Assembly (NCBI GenBank): GCA_929200535.1
Contig: CAKMZV010000015.1
Location: forward strand, 1 to 51,828
Reading direction: 5' to 3'
DNA: 51,828 nt
Source of the DNA: an uncultured Gammaproteobacteria bacterium
GTDB lineage: Bacteria > Pseudomonadota > Gammaproteobacteria > CAKMZV01
In this document: in pieces, positions 1-9,336 of the stretch
How the letters are laid out: every line of letters starts with the position of its first letter
Position numbering within the stretch: position 1 is the first letter of the stretch
Notes under the pieces: generated by a model
The model's database searches: none
What the model was told of the DNA's origin: nothing
Seen by the model: only the letters and a program-made list of their open reading frames with translations
Position numbers and translations under genes: made by a program

Positions 1-1591
1 CTGGTCTTTTTCTTACATTGTCTTTACATGCTACAAGTCTATAGTGATATGTGGTGCTTGAAATGAACCCTGTATGGATATAGTAAGAGCCAGTACTTCC
101 CAACAAAGCCTCGTACAAGCCGTTGTTATAGAGTGATTGAGTTGTATTTTCTGAATCGAGCCAATTGATGTAAAGCTCATAATACGTTACTCCAGTAGTA
201 GCCATATCCCACGATAGCGTAATTTGTGAAGCACTATCTATTGTTAAGCGAAGACCCGTTGGGATATTTGGGGTAAGAGCCTGGGTGGCTTGTGACTTAT
301 GAATATCATTGACAGCTTTAAAATCAGAACACCTTTTTCCAGAAGTATTTGTATTACAGGCTTTTATCCAGTAGTAATAGCGCGTATTAACCTTTAGACC
401 TTTATCTCTATAGGAGCCATAGCCTGGGGTTTTTATGGAATTTGTTGCCGTAGTAAGGACTGGTAAACCTGTAGTGCTATCGGTTGTGTTGCGGTAAATT
501 TCATAGTATGCAGCATCGCCCCTCCACTGTACTAATATTTGTGAAGTACTCGAAGCACTTGCACTAAAAAAGGGTGGGGCTTTTGGGATGGTCGTTTTTG
601 AGGCAACTGTTGAAAAACCAGAACATCTTTTTCCAGAAGTATTTGCATTGCAGGCTTTTACCCAGTAGTAATAGGTTCTGTTAGCACTTAAGCCTGTGTT
701 GTTTACATAAGCAGCATCAGTGCTTGGGGTAGCAATGGCTGTTAAACCTGCATTGCTGTTGGTTGTGTTGCGGTAAATTTCATAGGAGGTTGCCCCATTG
801 CCGATCCACGATACCGTCATTTGTGAAGCACTATCCGCTGTTAAGCTAAGACCGGTTGGGACATTTGGGATGGTGGTTTTTGAGGAAACTATTGAAAAAT
901 CAGAACACCTTTCTCCAGAAATATTTGTATTACAGGCTTTTATCCAGTAGTAATAGGTCGTATTAGCCGTTAGACCTGTATCTTCGTAGGAGGCGTTTGT
1001 TGTCGTGGCAATAGCTGCTGTTAAACTTGTATTGCTATCGCTTGTGTTGCGGTAAATTTTATAGAAGTTTGCCCCATTGCCGGTCCACGATACCGTCATT
1101 TGTGAAGTGCTATCCGCTGTTAAGCTCGTATCGGTTGGGACATTTGGGGTAACAACCCAGGTAGTTTTTGAGGCACCTTTTGAAAAAGCTGTGCAGGAGT
1201 GCCCTGCTGTGTTGATGGAGCTTCCTGCTGATCCTACTGAGCCTTCTTTTTTACAGACTTTTCCCCAATAGTAATAGATAGTGTCTGCCTTTAAACCTGT
1301 GTTTCTAAAGATGGTACTGGTTTGACTACTGAGGAATGTTAAGCCACTGGTGGTGTTTGTTGTATTCTTATAAATTTCATAGTAGCTGGCTCCGTCAACA
1401 GCATTCCATGATAGGGTGATTTGTGAGGTGCTATCCGCTGTTAGCTCAATATTTTTGAGGGGGTTGATAATTTTTTCACCCTGAGATGGCGGTGAAGTAT
1501 CTGAACCACCACAAGCAATAAGGAAAAGAGGTAAAAAAGCAACGATTAAAAGACTTTTAAAAGCTGAGAGGGTAATATGAGATAGCTTCAT
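1..1591 (-). CDS. Fn3-repeat lipoprotein, C-terminus outside window
   Basis: The frame is open from an ATG at 1591 to the window edge, so at least 530 codons are present and the C-terminus is missing. The N-terminus is a lipoprotein signal: a positive start, a hydrophobic run and the lipobox L24-I25-A26-C27 followed by GGSD. About five fibronectin type III-like modules of roughly 90-110 residues follow, each with a pattern like SQITLSWNAVDGASYYEIY and a later TGLTANTTYYYWIKAC. A cysteine pair recurs near each module end. The protein is probably anchored in the outer membrane as an extended stalk or binding protein; no catalytic domain is visible in this part. The start has no clear Shine-Dalgarno sequence. 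Its Fn3 modules resemble those of the giant exoprotein at the other end of the window, so the two may have related surface roles (inference). Confidence 0.85.
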   Translation of the reverse strand, partial: MKLSHITLSAFKSLLIVAFLPLFLIACGGSDTSPPSQGEKIINPLKNIELTADSTSQITLSWNAVDGASYYEIYKNTTNTTSGLTFLSSQTSTIFRNTGLKADTIYYYWGKVCKKEGSVGSAGSSINTAGHSCTAFSKGASKTTWVVTPNVPTDTSLTADSTSQMTVSWTGNGANFYKIYRNTSDSNTSLTAAIATTTNASYEDTGLTANTTYYYWIKACNTNISGERCSDFSIVSSKTTIPNVPTGLSLTADSASQMTVSWIGNGATSYEIYRNTTNSNAGLTAIATPSTDAAYVNNTGLSANRTYYYWVKACNANTSGKRCSGFSTVASKTTIPKAPPFFSASASSTSQILVQWRGDAAYYEIYRNTTDSTTGLPVLTTATNSIKTPGYGSYRDKGLKVNTRYYYWIKACNTNTSGKRCSDFKAVNDIHKSQATQALTPNIPTGLRLTIDSASQITLSWDMATTGVTYYELYINWLDSENTTQSLYNNGLYEALLGSTGSYYIHTGFISSTTYHYRLVACKDNVRKRP

Positions 1592-1954
1592 AGTAATATA
1601 AGATAGTTTGATAATAAAATAATAAATATAAGGTAGTTTCGTAATTGAGTATTTTATATGTGTAAATCCAATCCATAAGTGCAATACACGTTTTGAGACC
1701 TTTGCACAAAAGATATGACAAGGGCTCGTTTTCAAAAAAAAACTATTGCCAGATAGTTCACCAAATACATCGTTAAGAGAGTTCGATATTCTAAACATTT
1801 CTGAGGCAGTTCTATCTCTCCATAATCGCTAAATAAATAGCTTTTCAACTATAAGGCATTCTATTTGATTTTAACACATCTTTTTTAATAAGTGTTAAAT
1901 GTACGTTTTCTTTGTCAAAAAATTAGTGAACTTCTACAGGTATGACAAAAAAAC
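1592..1954. other. Non-coding stretch between truB and the lipoprotein gene
   Basis: This 363-bp stretch is AT-rich and I see no gene in it. Just upstream of the lipoprotein start (about 1592-1640) lie two near-copies of the bases that encode the lipoprotein's first residues. A MITE-end remnant sits at 1695-1722. The rest probably holds the lipoprotein promoter and the end of the truB transcript, but I could not identify a convincing -35/-10 pair or an intrinsic terminator. Confidence 0.5.
1695..1722. repeat. Solitary MITE end (remnant)
   Basis: The sequence starts GAGACCTTTGCACAAAAG and continues ATATGACAAG, matching one terminal repeat of the complete MITEs at 9178, 13549 and 32541. After about 28 bp the similarity stops and no opposite end follows. 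It is probably what remains after deletion of the rest of an element. Confidence 0.7.
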
Positions 1955-2902
1955 CTAAAAATCGTCACAAACTAAACGCTTGGTTTTTAGCACGTTTTCA
2001 ATAATCTCCCCAATGGCAATAAGTTCTTCTTTGTTGTTATAAATTCGACATAATTTTTGAGTGGTCTGATTTACTTCTGTATATTCATCTAATTGCAAGT
2101 CAGATAATAAAATCCTCTGCCCAAATTTAAGTCTGTTTGCTTCTTGTTCATCTAATGATAGTGAGAGAAAATCTTGTATAGCATAGTCTATCGGCAATAG
2201 CCATTCTTCTATTTGCGATTGAGATAACTCTAAGCATTGATTTAATTCTAACATTGGTAAGCCATCATTCTTACCTCTACCTTCGCCTTTCACAAAAGGC
2301 TCACTCCAATCACGGTGCAGTTCTTCTAATACCGCACCACAACCTAAATCTTTGCCAATATCACGCACTAAGCTACGAATGTAGGTCCCTTTGGAGCAGT
2401 GCACTGAGCAGGTGACAAATGGAAAATCAAAGTCAATAATATCTAATTGATGGATGGTGATTTCTCGTGCTGGCTTGCTAACTTTAATTCCTTTACGAGC
2501 GTATTCATACATTGGTTTGCCCTGATGTTTTAGGGCACTATATTGAGGAGGGATTTGTTGTTGTTTGCCAAGATAGTTTTGCAAAACTTGCTCTATGTGG
2601 GCAAGAGTGTATTGATTATCTGAAATATCTTGATGCGAGATAATGTTTCCTTCTCTGTCTTCTGTATCCGTTTGAACACCAAGGCGTAATTTGACAGTAT
2701 AGTATTTTGCTTTATCAAGTAGAAATTGATTAACTTTTGTTGCTTGCCCAAAGCAAATAGGTAACATTCCTGTTGCTAAAGGGTCTAAGGTGCCAGCATG
2801 CCCTGCTTTGGGCTTACCACAAGAGTGCCTAATTCTCTGTAAAACCGCATTGGAGCTGATTCCTGTAGGTTTATTAATCAATAAAATACCATTCAAGAGC
2901 AA
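1955..2902 (-). CDS. truB: tRNA pseudouridine(55) synthase TruB
   Basis: TruB makes pseudouridine 55 in the T-psi-C loop of tRNAs. The 315-residue protein has the usual length and opens with the family pattern GILLINKPTGISSN. The catalytic aspartate is D40 in GHAGTLDPLATGML. KGTYIRSLVRDIG in the middle is a second conserved block, and the C-terminal part fits the usual PUA-like tail. The start overlaps the end of trpF by 10 bp, so the two are translationally linked at the end of the minus-strand run. TruB usually sits beside rbfA and infB; here it follows trpF instead. Confidence 0.95.
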   Translation of the reverse strand: MLLNGILLINKPTGISSNAVLQRIRHSCGKPKAGHAGTLDPLATGMLPICFGQATKVNQFLLDKAKYYTVKLRLGVQTDTEDREGNIISHQDISDNQYTLAHIEQVLQNYLGKQQQIPPQYSALKHQGKPMYEYARKGIKVSKPAREITIHQLDIIDFDFPFVTCSVHCSKGTYIRSLVRDIGKDLGCGAVLEELHRDWSEPFVKGEGRGKNDGLPMLELNQCLELSQSQIEEWLLPIDYAIQDFLSLSLDEQEANRLKFGQRILLSDLQLDEYTEVNQTTQKLCRIYNNKEELIAIGEIIENVLKTKRLVCDDF

Positions 2903-3522
2903 GAGCGAAGGTTTTGCATTAACAATTGAATTTTTTCTATATTTTTATCGCCAGGGGCATTCTCTACACCACTATTGACATCGATAGCGTATGGCTGAAA
3001 ATTAAGCACCTTTTGTGTGGCATTATCCGCATTAATTCCGCCAGCAAGAATAAATGGATGCGGTAATTTTATGCTATTTCGCAACCTAATTTGCTTGCCA
3101 GTACCGCCATATTGCTTATCATCCCAAGCATCTAATAATACCGCTTGAGCTCCTTCATCTAATATGGTTTGCATTTTTGCTGGAAGGTCTTTTGTATCAG
3201 CCTTAACGTGCAAACAACGAATATACGGGAAATTAAATTGGTTACAAAACTCACTACTCTCATCACCATGGAATTGAATATAGTCAAACTCTAATTGCCT
3301 AATCATTTCTTGGACTTGCTCTGCTGATTGGTTAACACTTAAAACAACCTTACTCACAAAAGGTGGGATTTCTTTGATAATTGCCTTTGCTTTTGATAAA
3401 GAAATCTGACGCTTGCTTTTTGCCCCTACGATTAGCCCAATTGCATCTACCCCTAACAAAGCAATCTGTTTTGCTTGTTGTGGTTCAGTTAAACCACAAA
3501 CTTTAATGCGTACATTTCTCAT
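2893..3522 (-). CDS. trpF: Phosphoribosylanthranilate isomerase
   Basis: TrpF converts phosphoribosylanthranilate to the carboxyphenylamino-deoxyribulose phosphate intermediate of tryptophan synthesis. The (beta/alpha)8-barrel starts with IKVCGLTEPQQA, where the cysteine is the general base, and carries the conserved LLDAWD and GGTGK blocks. ILAGGINADN near the end is the phosphate-binding loop. I chose the ATG at 3522, which gives 209 residues, because it puts the conserved KVCG at residues 7-10 as in the family; an upstream ATG would add 23 unlike residues. It overlaps truB at its 3' end. No other trp genes are in the window. Confidence 0.93.
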   Translation of the reverse strand: MRNVRIKVCGLTEPQQAKQIALLGVDAIGLIVGAKSKRQISLSKAKAIIKEIPPFVSKVVLSVNQSAEQVQEMIRQLEFDYIQFHGDESSEFCNQFNFPYIRCLHVKADTKDLPAKMQTILDEGAQAVLLDAWDDKQYGGTGKQIRLRNSIKLPHPFILAGGINADNATQKVLNFQPYAIDVNSGVENAPGDKNIEKIQLLMQNLRSCS

Positions 3523-3544
3523 ATACCTAATTTTTTTGGTATTT

Positions 3545-4105
3545 TTACAAAAGTTGCTTAAGGACAAAATTCTCAAAAAATTGCAATGCAAATATCACAA
3601 TAATCGGTGAAAAGTCGATCATTCCAACAGTTGGAATAATGCGTCTTACCGGTGCTAAAATCCATTCTGTAAGAGGATCTAAAAGTTGTAAAGAAATAGA
3701 ATTCCTACTCTCTGGGGAAACCCAACTAAGAATTATCTTACCTAAAATGGCAAAGAACAGTAAATCTAAAATAATCTGAAAACTCTTAATCCCAGCGTAC
3801 AAAAATACACTTAAAAAGCTGATCGGAAAAAAACCTTGAGAATCAATCTGTTGATAGGAGGCTGTAGCATAAGCCTGCCCTATTAAAAGTCCCAAAGCCA
3901 ATGCCAGAGCTGCCAAATCAACTCGGGGTATATTGGGTAAAAATAGGCTAACGATACGAGTAAATGGATTGGTTACCTTAGCAATAAAAGAAGCAAGAGG
4001 GGCATTGCCACCAACCATACAAATACGCATATAAAAACGCATTAAAAATAAAGTGGCCGATAGTTGAGTAACCATCTGAATAAGTAAAGTAATCGTTTGA
4101 GACAT
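3545..4105 (-). CDS. yggT: YggT family integral membrane protein
   Basis: This 186-residue hydrophobic protein has the two-fold internal repeat of the YggT family. Each half contains a pattern like NPFTRIVSLFLPNIPRVD or DPLTEWILAPVRRIIP, followed by transmembrane helices. It sits directly downstream of proC, the classical proC-yggT pairing in proteobacteria. The molecular role is not established here; family members have been linked to osmotic protection. The start at 4105 (MSQTITLL) lies 10 bp after the proC stop; a longer frame would begin inside proC. Confidence 0.88.
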   Translation of the reverse strand: MSQTITLLIQMVTQLSATLFLMRFYMRICMVGGNAPLASFIAKVTNPFTRIVSLFLPNIPRVDLAALALALGLLIGQAYATASYQQIDSQGFFPISFLSVFLYAGIKSFQIILDLLFFAILGKIILSWVSPESRNSISLQLLDPLTEWILAPVRRIIPTVGMIDFSPIIVIFALQFFENFVLKQLL

Positions 4106-4115
4106 AGTCGTTATT

Positions 4116-4955
4116 TTAAAGACGAAAGGCTGCCGACAGTTCAACAGAACGTTTATAACATGCCTTCATTGCCTCTTGGATGATTTTTCCTGTACCTAAA
4201 TGTTCAAAGGTGTTGATAGCCTGCTCTGTTGTCCCCCCTGGAGAGCACACTTTTTTTTGTAGCGTCAATGCATCATCATCACTTTCGGCAACTAATTTAA
4301 CGGCTCCTAAAGCCGTTTGCTTAACAAGCTCTTCTGCTTGTTCGGGACTAAATCCAAATTCCTCTGCCGCTTTTTGCATCTGATAAATAAAATGAAAAAA
4401 GTATGCAGGGCCGCTACCAGAAACCGCCGTAATAGAGTGGATTTTATCCTCATCATCCACGGTAATTGATTTCCCTACATTATTCACCATGGTTGTAATA
4501 AATGCCCTATCTTTTTCCCCTACTTCCGAATGATGAAAAACTCCTGACATACCTTGACCTATTAACGCCGGAGTATTTGGCATAACACGACTAATTTTTA
4601 ACGTTTTACACCACTGAGATAATGTTTGTACATTAATTCCTGCCATAACTGAAATAATATGGCAATCTGAGGATAATTTTGCAGCAATTTCTTGACAAAC
4701 TTTCTGTGCCTGCTGAGGTTTAATCGATAGAATCACCTTATTTGCCTGTGCTACCGCTTCGGCATTGTCGATCATTGGGGTAGCCGACCGAAAACAATCT
4801 GCCAATGCCCTCGCCGACTCTATTGAACGACTGCTACAATTAAAATGATATTTTTTATCAATTTCCGTACCTACCAAGCCACCCAACATAGCCCTTGCCA
4901 TATTGCCACAACCAATAACGGCAATAGTAGGAACTTGAGTTTTATTATCTATCAT
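4116..4955 (-). CDS. proC: Pyrroline-5-carboxylate reductase
   Basis: ProC performs the last step of proline synthesis, reducing pyrroline-5-carboxylate with NAD(P)H. The 279-residue protein has the N-terminal Rossmann loop AVIGCGNMARAMLGG, the SVMAGI and RVMPNTPALIGQG blocks, and the C-terminal signature SGSGPAYFF followed by CSPGGTTEQAI. Length and motif order are normal. It lies 14 bp downstream of the methyltransferase gene and 10 bp upstream of yggT, all on the minus strand. The restriction-modification pair therefore separates it from eno. Confidence 0.95.
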   Translation of the reverse strand: MIDNKTQVPTIAVIGCGNMARAMLGGLVGTEIDKKYHFNCSSRSIESARALADCFRSATPMIDNAEAVAQANKVILSIKPQQAQKVCQEIAAKLSSDCHIISVMAGINVQTLSQWCKTLKISRVMPNTPALIGQGMSGVFHHSEVGEKDRAFITTMVNNVGKSITVDDEDKIHSITAVSGSGPAYFFHFIYQMQKAAEEFGFSPEQAEELVKQTALGAVKLVAESDDDALTLQKKVCSPGGTTEQAINTFEHLGTGKIIQEAMKACYKRSVELSAAFRL

Positions 4956-4969
4956 TGGTATTATAAAAT

Positions 4970-6028
4970 TTAAGAATATATTGGCTCTGAACGAGATGTG
5001 GCTGCCTCTGTTCTGTTAAACAGTTTTGGAGAGGATATTTGATTATTCTCTTCAAGTTGCATTCGAAGTGTTTTAGCCAAACAATATGCCAAATTGCAAG
5101 GCACCGCATTCCCAACCATCTTATAACCTGCCATTAAATTATTATAATAAAAAATATGATTATCAGGGAAAGTCTGAACTCTCGCACATTCTCTGATACT
5201 CAACCTCCTATACAAATGCTCTTTCCCAATAACAAACCGTCTTTTATTCTGTTCGATAAATTCCATCTTGGGGGCTTGAGGATGAATAGGGGCATGTCGC
5301 CCTCCTGCCTGAATAGTAAAAGATGGCTCATTCCATCCTCTTACGCGATTTCTTGACATATAAATAGAAGAGAAACTTCCTGTCATATATTCATGGTTAG
5401 GCAAGCCAAACTCCTGCCCATTTGTTTTTTGTTTTTCTCTTGCTGGTAATGCTAAATCTTTGATGTCAAAAATTCTCTGCTTTAATGTTAATTTGCTTTT
5501 TAGAGGGTTGGGAAATGTGAAAAAAAATTGTAAGTCTTTTCTAATTCCTATAAAAAAAATACGTTTTCTATCTTGTGGAACCCCATAATCAAAAGCATTC
5601 AGCAATGTAAATGACAAATTGTAGCCACTATCTGAAAATAATTGTTTAATATTTTTCAAAGCTTCTGTATGTCTATTTGCCAACATACCTGATACATTTT
5701 CTGCCAAAAAAAATTTTGGTTGCTTGTCTCTTAAAATTCTAATAAAATCAAAAAACAATTGTCCTCTTTTATCCTTTATTCCTCTTAATGAACCAGCCTC
5801 ACTCCAACTTTGGCAAGGCGGTCCTCCAATAATTCCCTCGCAATCAGGAATTTCATTAGAGGGTACATCGCAAATTGATTGTCTATCAAGAATTACATTT
5901 GGAAAATTTTTTTCATAGGTTTCCCAAATTTCTTTATCATATTCATTTGCCCATAAAGTCTTAAATCCTGCTTTTTCAAAACCTCTATCTAATCCTCCAG
6001 CTCCTGAAAAAAGAGAAACAATCTTCAT
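4970..6028 (-). CDS. C5-cytosine DNA methyltransferase, M.HaeIII-like
   Basis: This 352-residue DNA (cytosine-5) methyltransferase shows the standard order of motifs: I ([13 protein letters not shown]), IV with catalytic C72 in [14 protein letters not shown] (AENVSGM), VIII ([12 protein letters not shown]) and X (GNAVPCNLA). The stretches [33 protein letters not shown] and [18 protein letters not shown] match what I recall of M.HaeIII, so GGCC is the likely target. It would protect host DNA against the enzyme encoded just upstream, whose stop lies 10 bp before this start. I chose the ATG at 6028 because it places motif I at the N-terminus. The upstream in-frame residues overlap the endonuclease gene and look unlike the family. 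Confidence 0.93.
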   Translation of the reverse strand: MKIVSLFSGAGGLDRGFEKAGFKTLWANEYDKEIWETYEKNFPNVILDRQSICDVPSNEIPDCEGIIGGPPCQSWSEAGSLRGIKDKRGQLFFDFIRILRDKQPKFFLAENVSGMLANRHTEALKNIKQLFSDSGYNLSFTLLNAFDYGVPQDRKRIFFIGIRKDLQFFFTFPNPLKSKLTLKQRIFDIKDLALPAREKQKTNGQEFGLPNHEYMTGSFSSIYMSRNRVRGWNEPSFTIQAGGRHAPIHPQAPKMEFIEQNKRRFVIGKEHLYRRLSIRECARVQTFPDNHIFYYNNLMAGYKMVGNAVPCNLAYCLAKTLRMQLEENNQISSPKLFNRTEAATSRSEPIYS

Positions 6029-6038
6029 CGTATTTATT

Positions 6039-7010
6039 CTACTTAATTGATAATTTATTAACAAACAAACTATTAGGAGCAGATAACAAGGAAATATCAA
6101 ACTTTAATGATGGCTCAACCTTAGAGCTTGCATTATGTATTCTAAAGGATAGCTTCCAATTATTATTTAGTTTCACAATCAGAGTTGTCTTAGAATTCGG
6201 TTTAAAATCTATCTCTAAAACTTCACTTGGTAATTGAACTATTGGAGTTTTATATTTAGGCTGTATATGTTGAAACGGTAAATTTAATGTTCCATATAAG
6301 TTATACGCCTGAATTTCAACAACCCCATCTCCTTTAATTACTTTATAAAAATCTTTATTTCCCACAAGATAAGAAATCAATCGTACAGCAGTACTTTCAG
6401 GTGAAAGATTGTATATCCTAAATAATTCTTGCTTGAATGCCTTTAAAACAGGAACATAAACATTATCCTCTTTGTTATCTAAAGAACTCCATTTTTGTTG
6501 TGAATTGTTAGAGCTTTTAATTTTTCTCAACGGCATAAAAACTCTATCAATATTATCAAAATATTCTTGAGAGCAACCTACCCCTAACCATTTTTCACCA
6601 AAATCAATATTACTTGATAATCGAGAATGTTTGACCGCTTTATGATTATTTTTTGCCGAAACACCAATCTCCCACCCATCTAATGAGCGGATGATTATAA
6701 TATCTCGAATATCCCCTATTTCCCCTTGACTATCCGCCTGAATTTCAAGCTGGAGAATGTCCTTATCATCTATCCCATTTGATAATTTAGGCTCAATATC
6801 AATTAAAAAATTAACGGAAAAACTTGCTGTTAATAAGTAAATCCCTTGTTGTTCAGTGTTGAGTTTTTCAAAACATTCTTTGGCTATTTTGTATGAGGAA
6901 TTTTTTATTACCTCTACTTTAGTTTTATTTGTTAATTTTTCTTGAAATTCCAGCAAAATAACGTATTCAAAAGCTTTCCCTGTAACCATTTGGTTGAGAG
7001 TGCTAACCAT
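6039..7010 (-). CDS. HaeIII-family type II restriction endonuclease
   Basis: The 323-residue protein begins 10 bp after the eno stop and ends 10 bp before the methyltransferase start. A PD-(D/E)xK-like core is visible: [20 protein letters not shown] then AKNNH, with D100 or D103, E114 and K120 as candidate metal-binding and catalytic residues. The following [16 protein letters not shown] block matches my memory of the HaeIII family. With the adjacent M.HaeIII-like methyltransferase, the expected cleavage site is GGCC. The ATG at 7010 was chosen because longer versions run into eno. No controller gene is present, so expression may depend on read-through from eno. No frameshift or internal stop is seen. 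Confidence 0.85.
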   Translation of the reverse strand: MVSTLNQMVTGKAFEYVILLEFQEKLTNKTKVEVIKNSSYKIAKECFEKLNTEQQGIYLLTASFSVNFLIDIEPKLSNGIDDKDILQLEIQADSQGEIGDIRDIIIIRSLDGWEIGVSAKNNHKAVKHSRLSSNIDFGEKWLGVGCSQEYFDNIDRVFMPLRKIKSSNNSQQKWSSLDNKEDNVYVPVLKAFKQELFRIYNLSPESTAVRLISYLVGNKDFYKVIKGDGVVEIQAYNLYGTLNLPFQHIQPKYKTPIVQLPSEVLEIDFKPNSKTTLIVKLNNNWKLSFRIHNASSKVEPSLKFDISLLSAPNSLFVNKLSIK

Positions 7011-7020
7011 ATATACTTTT

Positions 7021-8304
7021 CTATAAGTGACGAAAAGCCTTTTTTCCTGCAAATACAGCCTTGTCACCGAGTTGCTCTTCAATACGCAGTAGTTGGTTGT
7101 ATTTTGCGATACGGTCGGATCTGGACATTGAGCCGGTTTTAATTTGTCCGCTACCTGAGCCAACGGCAAGGTCGGCTATGAAATGATCTTCGGTTTCTCC
7201 AGAGCGGTGCGATACGACGCAAGAATAATCTGCTTGCATTGCTACGTTCATTGTTTTAATGGTTTCGGTGATGGTACCAATTTGATTAACTTTAACAAGA
7301 ATAGAGTTAGCAATGTTTTGCTCAATGCCCTGTTGTAAAATTTTATGATTGGTCACAAATAAATCATCGCCCACCAGTTGAATATTCTTGCCTACCTGTT
7401 GGGTAAGGTATGACCAGCCTTGCCAATCATTTTCATCTAATCCATCTTCAATCGATAGGATTGGAAAATCTTGACAAAATTGAGCAAGTAAGTCTGCAAA
7501 TTCTTCACTTTCGTAGCTACGATTTTCTCCATCAAGCTGGTATTTTCCGTGTTTATAAAATTCACTTGAGGCAACATCAAGCCCTATCCAAACCTGTTCA
7601 CCTATTTTATATCCAGCAGTCTCAACTGCTTTAATAAGTACCTCTATAGCTTGTCGGTTGGTTTTCAGATTGGGAGTAAAGCCTCCTTCATCACCAACAG
7701 CGGTGTGATGCCCTTTAGAATCAAGGTTATTTTTCAGAGAATGAAATACTTCCATACTGCATCGCAAACAGTCACTAAAGGTATCAAAGCCAGCAGGAAT
7801 AATCATAAATTCCTGAAAATCCACGGTGTTATTCGCATGAGCACCACCATTAAGAATATTCACCATCGGCACAGGTAAAGATAGTGGAGATGAAGTGAAG
7901 CTGCGAGAGAAATAACGATAAAGCGGAATTTTCTCACTCTGAGCAATCGCACGAGATAAGGCCATAGAAACACCGAGAATTGCATTCGCTCCAAGATTAC
8001 TTTTATTCTCAGTACCGTCTATCTCTAACATCAATTGATCACAGTGGCTTTGCTCTGCTTTTTGGTTGGTTAAGCATGGACGAATTTCTTGAGTAACGGA
8101 GTTTACTGCTTGTAACACTCCTTTGCCAAAATAGGCTTTTTCGCCATCGCGTTTTTCTACTGCTTCACGGGCTCCTGTGGATGCTCCAGAAGGCACTGCG
8201 GCACGACCAAAAGAGCCATCACTAAGTTGAATATCGGCTTCAATTGTTGGATTACCCCTAGAGTCAATAATTTGACGAGCATTGATATGAGTGATTGTTA
8301 GCAT
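7021..8304 (-). CDS. eno: Enolase
   Basis: Enolase interconverts 2-phosphoglycerate and phosphoenolpyruvate. The 427-residue protein has the family start IDSRGNPTIEADI, the loop VPSGASTGAREA, the catalytic GDEGGF and the lysine-bearing LVKVNQIGT. The signature VVSHRSGETED is near the C-terminus. It follows kdsA on the minus strand with 17 bp between them, in the common pyrG-kdsA-eno order. In many proteobacteria ftsB follows eno; here the restriction endonuclease gene follows. Confidence 0.97.
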   Translation of the reverse strand: MLTITHINARQIIDSRGNPTIEADIQLSDGSFGRAAVPSGASTGAREAVEKRDGEKAYFGKGVLQAVNSVTQEIRPCLTNQKAEQSHCDQLMLEIDGTENKSNLGANAILGVSMALSRAIAQSEKIPLYRYFSRSFTSSPLSLPVPMVNILNGGAHANNTVDFQEFMIIPAGFDTFSDCLRCSMEVFHSLKNNLDSKGHHTAVGDEGGFTPNLKTNRQAIEVLIKAVETAGYKIGEQVWIGLDVASSEFYKHGKYQLDGENRSYESEEFADLLAQFCQDFPILSIEDGLDENDWQGWSYLTQQVGKNIQLVGDDLFVTNHKILQQGIEQNIANSILVKVNQIGTITETIKTMNVAMQADYSCVVSHRSGETEDHFIADLAVGSGSGQIKTGSMSRSDRIAKYNQLLRIEEQLGDKAVFAGKKAFRHL

Positions 8305-8321
8305 ATTTTTAATTACTATAA

Positions 8322-9155
8322 CTATGATTTAATAACTAAATCAAGTTTTTTGAGCGTAGAGAGTAATGCTTTCATTTGATCCAAACGCCACATATTTGGT
8401 CCATCACAAAGAGCATTGTCTGGATCCGGATGAGTTTCAATAAATATTCCTGCTACCCCAACAGCAATAGCAGCACGAGCCAATGGGGCAACCATTTCAC
8501 GTTGACCACCAGATTTTTCACCCAAGCCACCCGGTTGTTGAACTGAATGTGTGGCATCAAATACAATTGGACATCCTGAACTACGCATCTGCACTAATCC
8601 ACGCATATCAGAAACCAAAGTATTGTAACCAAAGCTGGTACCTCGCTCACATAAGAGAATGTTTTTATTGCCCGTATTAGCAGCTTTTTGTGCAACTTGC
8701 AACATATCCCAAGGAGCTTGAAATTGCCCTTTTTTAATATTAACGGGCAAGCCTTGCTCACACACGCGAGTAATAAAGTTTGTTTGACGTACTAAAAAAG
8801 CCGGTGTTTGTAACATATCAACAACATCAGAAACTTCATCAAGAGGACTATCATCGTGTACATCAGTAATGACTGGCAAGTCAAATTGTTCTCTTACTTT
8901 GGCAAGAATTTCCAAGCCTTTACTTACACCAACTCCACGAAAGGCACCTATTGAGGTGCGATTTGCCTTATCAAAAGAAGATTTGAAAATTAGGGGAATT
9001 GAAAGTTCTTCAGTGATTTTTTTTAGTTGTTCCGCAGTCGATAAAATCAGTGATTCTGATTCAATAACACAAGGACCTGCAATTAGAAAAAAAGGAAGAT
9101 TATTGCCTACCGTAAAACCACAAATAGTACGATGGCTATTCACTTTACTACTCAT
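8322..9155 (-). CDS. kdsA: 3-deoxy-8-phosphooctulonate synthase (Kdo-8-P synthase)
   Basis: KdsA condenses phosphoenolpyruvate with arabinose 5-phosphate to form Kdo 8-phosphate, a precursor of the lipopolysaccharide inner core. The 277-residue protein carries AGPCVIESE near residue 27, [33 protein letters not shown] and [12 protein letters not shown], all typical of the family. A MITE occupies nearly the whole gap between the end of pyrG and the kdsA start, so transcription from pyrG must cross it or start in it. Confidence 0.96.
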   Translation of the reverse strand: MSSKVNSHRTICGFTVGNNLPFFLIAGPCVIESESLILSTAEQLKKITEELSIPLIFKSSFDKANRTSIGAFRGVGVSKGLEILAKVREQFDLPVITDVHDDSPLDEVSDVVDMLQTPAFLVRQTNFITRVCEQGLPVNIKKGQFQAPWDMLQVAQKAANTGNKNILLCERGTSFGYNTLVSDMRGLVQMRSSGCPIVFDATHSVQQPGGLGEKSGGQREMVAPLARAAIAVGVAGIFIETHPDPDNALCDGPNMWRLDQMKALLSTLKKLDLVIKS

Positions 9156-9177
9156 ATTGATTTATTTACTTTATTTT

Positions 9178-9336
9178 GAGTCCTTTGCACAAAAGTATGG
9201 CAAAAGAAAAAAGATAAAAAATTGTTCTGATTGAGGCGTGAAATGAAGCTAATACGTCCGTCTTTGCAAATTTCACAACGAAAATCAGGGCAATTTTTTA
9301 CTTTTTTACTTATCATATCTTTTGTGCAGAGGTCTC
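9178..9336. repeat. 159-bp MITE, copy A (short form)
   Basis: A palindromic non-coding element bounded by GAGTCCTTTGCACAAAAG on the left and the complement of GAGACCTCTGCACAAAAG on the right. The imperfect terminal repeats extend about 45 bp. The centre contains a further GTGAAAT...ATTTCAC pair, so the whole element can fold into one long hairpin. The flanks show a possible 5-bp duplication, ATTTT. The ends resemble IS5-family termini (from memory), but no transposase is encoded. The right end overlaps the 3' end of pyrG. Confidence 0.85.
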
